Assembly (NCBI GenBank): GCA_045661345.1
Contig: JAZRFM010000003.1
Location: forward strand, 1 to 64,000
Length of the DNA stretch: 64,000 bases
Direction of reading: 5' to 3'
Origin: RUG12461 sp045661345
GTDB taxonomy: Bacteria > Bacillota > Clostridia > Lachnospirales > Lachnospiraceae
The notes under the pieces are model-generated. The model was not told the DNA's origin. It ran no database searches and saw only the letters and a list, made by a program, of their open reading frames with translations. Positions within the stretch are counted from its first letter, which is position 1. Each line of letters begins with the position of its first letter. This document shows positions 60,038 to 64,000 of this stretch, piece after piece. A program made the position numbers and the translations under genes.

Positions 60038-61432
60038 ATGAAAAATAAGACCACTCTGCTTCGTTCCCTTCCGTTTTTGATCATGTGTGTCCTGACAGGG
60101 GTCTGCATCATCGCTGCTGTGGCCAACGACGTTTTCCGGAGCGGTTATGATTTTCTCACCAATCTCATTAATCTTCTCGGCCTCATTTTTGTCACATTGC
60201 TGACCGGCTTTCTGTTGGCGAGAACCAAAGAAGTCAGCGTGCCCATGCGGTACTTTACCCTGTTTCTCCTGAATGTCTACGCCGCAGACTTCTTTTATGC
60301 CATCGTCACCATCCTTTCCATGAAGCCCGGTCATAACGGCCTGATCACGATCTTCTACACCCTGAGCAGTTTTTTCTCCATGGCACTCTTTCTGACCATG
60401 TGGCTTTATCAGAAACAGTTTATGAAAGCAACGACCATCACCCGTACCGTCACCATCCTCATTACCCTTACCCTGCTCCTGTACGTCGTTCTCCTCATCG
60501 TCAACCTGTTCCGCCCGATCCTTTTTCTGTACACGGAGGCAGGACTTTTTTCCCCTCCCGTGGTGGATTATTTCAGTATATTCGCTGATATCTTCTGTCT
60601 CGCGCTATTGAGTATCGCCACTTTTTCTTCTCCCATGAGTCTGAGCCGGAAGTTTTCTTACTTAAGCTGCATTTTTATGCCGGTTCTGTTTGTGGTTCTT
60701 GCCTTCAATCAGGAGCTGATGAGAAGAAATATCTACCTGTGGGGGGTTGTGATCACCACCGTCCTGCTGCCGCTGTGCCTCATTTTCTACAATATTCATT
60801 ACAAGCTGGAAGAAGATGTCCTGCGGCATGAAAAGGAGCAGATCGAGCTTCAGGTCTCTGCCATGATCTCTCAAATGCAGCCGCATTTCCTGTACAATTC
60901 CCTGGCGGTGATCGAGGCACTCTGCGAAGAGGATCCGCATCTGGCCGCAGAGGCCACCAATACCTTTTCCAGCTACCTGCGGGAAAACATGAATTTTGCC
61001 GATAAGCGCAGTCCCATCTCATTCTCGGAGGAGCTGAGCCACATCAAAACCTACGTCTGGCTTGAAATGCTGCGTTTTTCAAACAGATTAAAGGTCGAAT
61101 ACGATATCGGCTGTACCTCTTTTCCGGTTCCGGCGCTGTCTGTACAGCCCATGGTGGAAAACGCGATCAAGCATGGCATCTGCAAATCCCGATCCGGCGG
61201 AACGGTCAGGATCTGTTCCTTTGAAACGGAGCAGGATTACGCTGTTACGGTATCCGACAACGGCACCGGATTTGATGTAAAAAAAGCCCCTGACGACGGA
61301 CAGATGCATCTGGGTATCAAAAACACCCGTTATCGTATCCGGGAAATGGTAGGGGGCAGCCTTTTCATTGAAAGCACCCCCGGAAAGGGGACCACGGTCA
61401 CCATCAGAATCCCGAAAACAGCACAGCCGTAA
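60038..61432 (+). CDS. LytS-type sensor histidine kinase
   Basis: A 464-residue kinase with about seven or eight N-terminal membrane helices (to about 260) and no separate extracellular domain. The kinase is of the His_kinase/LytS type: SQMQPHFLYNSL (phospho-His), the linker ELSHIKTYVWLEMLRF, LSVQPMVENAIKHG (N box) and VSDNGTGFD with HLGIKNTRYRI (G boxes). A GGAGG site precedes the ATG. It is divergent from the ABC exporter and lacks an adjacent response regulator; the regulator at 53454 is the natural partner. In Firmicutes this type often senses cell-wall or membrane-active agents through its membrane helices. Confidence 0.93.
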   Translation: MKNKTTLLRSLPFLIMCVLTGVCIIAAVANDVFRSGYDFLTNLINLLGLIFVTLLTGFLLARTKEVSVPMRYFTLFLLNVYAADFFYAIVTILSMKPGHNGLITIFYTLSSFFSMALFLTMWLYQKQFMKATTITRTVTILITLTLLLYVVLLIVNLFRPILFLYTEAGLFSPPVVDYFSIFADIFCLALLSIATFSSPMSLSRKFSYLSCIFMPVLFVVLAFNQELMRRNIYLWGVVITTVLLPLCLIFYNIHYKLEEDVLRHEKEQIELQVSAMISQMQPHFLYNSLAVIEALCEEDPHLAAEATNTFSSYLRENMNFADKRSPISFSEELSHIKTYVWLEMLRFSNRLKVEYDIGCTSFPVPALSVQPMVENAIKHGICKSRSGGTVRICSFETEQDYAVTVSDNGTGFDVKKAPDDGQMHLGIKNTRYRIREMVGGSLFIESTPGKGTTVTIRIPKTAQP

Positions 61433-61486
61433 GGCGTCTCCGGGCAGCCGCCGGCCCCTTCCGTACCGGATATTTCGTTTCCCCTC

Positions 61487-61515
61487 TTGCATGTGGAGAG
61501 GGTACATTGTAAAAT
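61487..61515 (+). promoter_or_regulatory. Promoter of the second HdeD-like gene
   Basis: TTGCAT (61487-61492), 17-base spacer, TAAAAT (61510-61515), about 40 bases ahead of the start. Confidence 0.65.
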
Positions 61516-61556
61516 AGTAGGCGAATTTCAGATTTTATATTTTTAAGGAGGTAGTT

Positions 61557-62078
61557 ATGACAGTATTGACAGTTATTCTGGGTGTAATCCTGATCATCGG
61601 CGGAATCTGTTGTATATTCACTCCATTCGCCACATTTCTGGCTGCGGGGTATATCATCGGAATCATGCTTTTCATTTACGGTGTCATCTCGTTGATCCGG
61701 GCCATCCACGCCAAGGCCGGCGCATTCGCCTACATCACTTCCATTTTGGCGATTGTCGTTGGTTTTATTGCGATATTCCGTCCGGGCGGAACCCTTGTAA
61801 TCGACTCCCTGATCCTGATCTTTATGGCGGTCTGGTTCCTGGTGCAGGGCGTGATCAGTCTGATCATGTCGATTAAGAACCGGAAGGAGATTCCCTCCTG
61901 GGGACTCGGCGTCGCAGCGGGTATTTTCGGTATCGTGGCAGGGATCATCTGCTTTATCAATCCCTTTGTACAGGCCTTCGCAGTGGGTATTCTGATTGCC
62001 ATCTTCCTGATCGAATGCGGATTCAGTCTGATCACCTTCGGCAGCATTTTCGGCGGAGGAAAACCCAAAGGGGCGTAA
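61557..62078 (+). CDS. HdeD/DUF308-family membrane protein, copy 2
   Basis: A 173-residue protein of six membrane helices with the DUF308 hairpin pattern (VILGVILIIGGICCIFTPF, IIGIMLFIYGVISLI, IFMAVWFLVQGVISL). It has its own promoter and a perfect AAGGAGG site. It resembles the protein at 50947 but is shorter and lacks that copy's central loop. It stands behind the LytS-like kinase and ahead of a strong terminator. The function is unknown. Confidence 0.87.
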   Translation: MTVLTVILGVILIIGGICCIFTPFATFLAAGYIIGIMLFIYGVISLIRAIHAKAGAFAYITSILAIVVGFIAIFRPGGTLVIDSLILIFMAVWFLVQGVISLIMSIKNRKEIPSWGLGVAAGIFGIVAGIICFINPFVQAFAVGILIAIFLIECGFSLITFGSIFGGGKPKGA

Positions 62079-62104
62079 GCGCAGCGACGTGATGCGCTTA
62101 CAAA

Positions 62105-62142
62105 ACGAAAAAAAGCCGGCATCAAAGCCGGCTTTTTTTCGT
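62105..62142. terminator. Bidirectional terminator between the HdeD-like gene and lysA
   Basis: A 16-base-pair stem (62105-62120 with 62127-62142) around a six-base loop, with seven A on one side and seven T on the other, so it works on both strands for the convergent genes. Confidence 0.93.
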
Positions 62143-62161
62143 TCAGGATTCCCAGGATCCG

Positions 62162-63427
62162 TTACAGCTCCTGGTAAATATCAAAACCATCCAGCGTCGC
62201 AAAATAATCCTTCGGTGTTTCTCTCCGCCGGATCAGCTGCACGCTTTTGTCTTCCTTCAGCAGGAGCTCCGCGCTCTTCAGCTTGCCGTTGTAATTGTAG
62301 CCCATGGAATAACCGTGGGCACCGGTATCATGGATCACCAGCACATCCCCGATCTCGATCTTCGGCAGCATTCTGTCGATGGCAAACTTGTCATTGTTTT
62401 CGCAAAGGGAGCCGGTCACATCATAAAGGTGATCGCACTCCTCCTGCTCTTTTCCCAGTACCGTGATATGGTGGTAGGCACCGTAGATCGCCGGCCGCAT
62501 GAGGTCAACCGCACAGGCATCCACGCCGATGTAGTTTTTGTAGATCGATTTCCTGTGAATCGCCGTCGTGACAAGGCATCCGTACGGCCCGCTCATAAAA
62601 CGTCCCATCTCGGTATAGATCGAGACATCCCCCATGCCGGCAGGAATGAGGATCTCCTGATATGCCTTCTTCACGCCGGCACCGATGACGCGGATATCGT
62701 TGGGGGTCTGCTCCGGAAGATACGCAATCCCCACGCCTCCGGACAGATTAATGAAGGTGATCTTGCATCCCGTCGCTTCCTGCAGCTCCACCGCAAGTTC
62801 AAAAAGGGTTCTGGCCAGGAGCGGATAATAATCGTTTGTCACCGTATTGCTGACCAGAAAGGAGTGCAGCCCGAACCGTTTCACGCCCTTTTCCTTCAGC
62901 TTCTTAAATCCCTCGAAAAGCTGTGCCTTCGTAAAGCCGTACTTGGAGTCCCCGGGGTTATCCATGATGCCGTTGCTGATCTCGTAAACGCCGCCGGGAT
63001 TGTAGCGGCAGCTGACGGTTTCCGGGAGGGGTCCCACCTGCTCCTCAAAAAAATCAATGTGGGTGATATCGTCAAAGTTGATCACTGCACCGATTTCGTT
63101 TGCCAGCCGAAACTCGGATGCCGGCGTATCGTTGGATGAAAACATGATCTCCTCCGGTGCGTAGTGCAGTGCTTTTGCCAGCATCAGCTCCGTCTCGGAG
63201 GCACAGTCACAGCCGAATCCGTATTCCTGAAAGATCTTCAGAATGAAGGGATTCGGGAGGGCCTTGATGGCAAAGTACTCACGGAATCCCGGATTCCAGG
63301 AAAAGGCTTCCTTCACCGCCTCGCAGTTTCTCCGGAGTCCGGCTTCATCATACAAATGAAACGGCGTCGGATACGTTTTTTTGATCTCGTCGATCTGCTC
63401 TTTTGTCACAAAAGTTGTCTTTTTCAT
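62162..63427 (-). CDS. lysA: Diaminopimelate decarboxylase
   Basis: About 421 residues from the ATG at 63425-63427 (GGGAG five bases upstream). A PLP-dependent fold III decarboxylase: FAIKALPNPFI (the PLP-binding Lys), FGCDCASETELMLA, LSGGVGIAYLPEQ (Gly loop), EMGRFMSGPYG (phosphate-binding region), ACAVDLMRPAIYGAYHHI and SLCENNDKFAIDR (the catalytic Cys). It makes lysine from meso-diaminopimelate, the last step of the pathway. HSFLVSNTVTNDYY stands where many LysA have HAHIGSQ, and CEN replaces CES, marking a divergent subfamily; a related decarboxylase activity is not excluded. Confidence 0.88.
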   Translation of the reverse strand: MKKTTFVTKEQIDEIKKTYPTPFHLYDEAGLRRNCEAVKEAFSWNPGFREYFAIKALPNPFILKIFQEYGFGCDCASETELMLAKALHYAPEEIMFSSNDTPASEFRLANEIGAVINFDDITHIDFFEEQVGPLPETVSCRYNPGGVYEISNGIMDNPGDSKYGFTKAQLFEGFKKLKEKGVKRFGLHSFLVSNTVTNDYYPLLARTLFELAVELQEATGCKITFINLSGGVGIAYLPEQTPNDIRVIGAGVKKAYQEILIPAGMGDVSIYTEMGRFMSGPYGCLVTTAIHRKSIYKNYIGVDACAVDLMRPAIYGAYHHITVLGKEQEECDHLYDVTGSLCENNDKFAIDRMLPKIEIGDVLVIHDTGAHGYSMGYNYNGKLKSAELLLKEDKSVQLIRRRETPKDYFATLDGFDIYQEL

Positions 63428-63472
63428 AAGTCTCCCATCAGGCAAATCTGCTTTCTTTTTTTCGGATTGTAT

Positions 63473-63500
63473 TCTATAATGAGGAAGAAAGTCGTGTCAA
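63473..63500 (-). promoter_or_regulatory. Promoter of lysA
   Basis: On the minus strand TTGACA (63495-63500), 16 bases, TATAGA (63473-63478). A plus-strand TATAAT at 63475-63480 overlaps it and may serve the divergent transglycosylase. Confidence 0.6.
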
Positions 63501-63521
63501 GTGATTTTGAGTGAGGACATT

Positions 63522-64000
63522 ATGGCGATCACGGTAAAACAGATCCAGTCATTCGATCCCGTCAGCGGTGCAGCGACAGGTACCGTACAGGAGTCCGGCG
63601 GCGATTCTTTCGCGGAATATCTGAAGGCCGGCTCAAAAACCCTGAAGGACATCTTTACGGAAGCCTCCGAAAAATACCATGTCCCCTTTTCTCTTCTGAC
63701 CGCTGTCGGTATGCAGGAGTCCTCCTTTCGTGCGGATGCCGTCAGCAAAGCCGGAGCCCAGGGGATCATGCAGCTGATGCCCAAGACCGCCGCCGGGCTC
63801 GGTGTCACGGATTCCTTTGATCCGGAGCAAAACATCAACGGCGGCGCCAAATACCTCCGGGAAATGCTGGATAAATACAACGGCAATATTTCCTTCGCCC
63901 TTGCCGCCTATAACGCAGGCAGCAACAACGTGGATAAATACGGCGGGATCCCGCCCTTTAAAGAAACCCAGAATTACGTGGAAAAAGTGCTGGGCTATAT
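63522..64000 (+). CDS. Lytic transglycosylase, SLT domain (partial)
   Basis: The first 159 codons are inside the window; the frame runs off the right edge. GAGGA stands six bases ahead of the ATG. The SLT fold is clear from about residue 45: LLTAVGMQESSFRADAVS (the catalytic Glu in ES), AQGIMQLMPKTA, NINGGAKYLREML, ALAAYNAGSNNVDKYGGIPP and NYVEKVLGY. It cleaves the glycan of peptidoglycan with release of 1,6-anhydro ends. There is no signal peptide at this start, which recalls flagellar or phage-type SLT proteins; a signal could also be missing by nature. It is divergent from lysA. Confidence 0.9.
   Translation, partial: MAITVKQIQSFDPVSGAATGTVQESGGDSFAEYLKAGSKTLKDIFTEASEKYHVPFSLLTAVGMQESSFRADAVSKAGAQGIMQLMPKTAAGLGVTDSFDPEQNINGGAKYLREMLDKYNGNISFALAAYNAGSNNVDKYGGIPPFKETQNYVEKVLGY

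Noticed and set aside
1..64000. CRISPR arrays, insertion sequences and rRNA genes
   Set aside because: No regularly spaced direct repeats, terminal inverted repeats with transposase genes, or rRNA sequence were noticed on reading both strands; only the tail of an Rpn-type gene is transposase-like.

Overview
The window looks like a low-redundancy Clostridia chromosome, most likely a Lachnospiraceae-type Firmicute. Reasons: strong AAGGAGG-type ribosome sites, TTGACA/TATAAT promoters, Rho-independent hairpins, a CooT/acyl-CoA dehydratase activase cluster, XpaC/TelA, a LytS-like kinase, and many large multidomain c-di-GMP and hybrid-kinase proteins. The species cannot be named from sequence alone. 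No phage, insertion sequence or CRISPR array was seen. Coding density is very high; there is no gene-free stretch much above 300 bases (the longest, about 5.1-5.43 kb, holds a possible 37-codon ORF and a terminator).

Layout. (1) 0-5.2 kb: the tail of an Rpn-type nuclease gene, then a tight minus-strand operon coding for an RNase H-like protein with an Ada-like metal site, an unknown 277-residue protein, a lipoprotein, and two soluble proteins that join MotA-like and FliG C-terminal-like segments without any flagellar context. This is the strongest candidate for an undescribed system. (2) 5.4-12.4 kb: TelA and XpaC, a lysophospholipase-like hydrolase with a membrane acyltransferase, a soluble degenerate chemoreceptor-like protein, an Xre repressor with an unknown 93-residue partner, and a one-helix membrane protein. 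(3) 12.4-25 kb: an EAL phosphodiesterase with a degenerate GGDEF domain and an SGNH hydrolase on plus, facing a four-gene minus operon (HD-GYP, giant propeller hybrid kinase, receiver protein, HD-GYP).

(4) 25.1-28.1 kb: tRNA-Thr, then cooT, a His-rich small protein, a stand-alone acetyl-CoA-synthase-like domain, an acyl-CoA dehydratase-type activase and a CooC-like ATPase; no CO dehydrogenase is present. (5) 28.2-37.7 kb: a beta-mannosidase translationally coupled to two tandem calpain-like (C2) giant proteins and an unknown acidic protein. (6) 37.8-45.2 kb: a three-gene signalling operon: hybrid kinase, hybrid kinase with an inserted DegV domain, and a degenerate-GGDEF membrane protein. (7) 45.3-47.3 kb: a lipoprotein nuclease, a metallophosphatase and tRNA-Leu.

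(8) 47.2-62.1 kb reads as one envelope-linked locus: a minus-strand run (GNAT-like protein, response regulator, glycerophosphodiesterase, HdeD-like protein, patatin, Cache-MscS channel), a second MscS, a heterodimeric ABC exporter, a divergent LytS-like histidine kinase and a second HdeD-like protein. An identical 18-base motif stands exactly 10 bases upstream of -10-like hexamers ahead of both the regulator operon and the exporter operon, which suggests one two-component regulon. (9) 62.2-64 kb: diaminopimelate decarboxylase and the start of a lytic transglycosylase, transcribed divergently.
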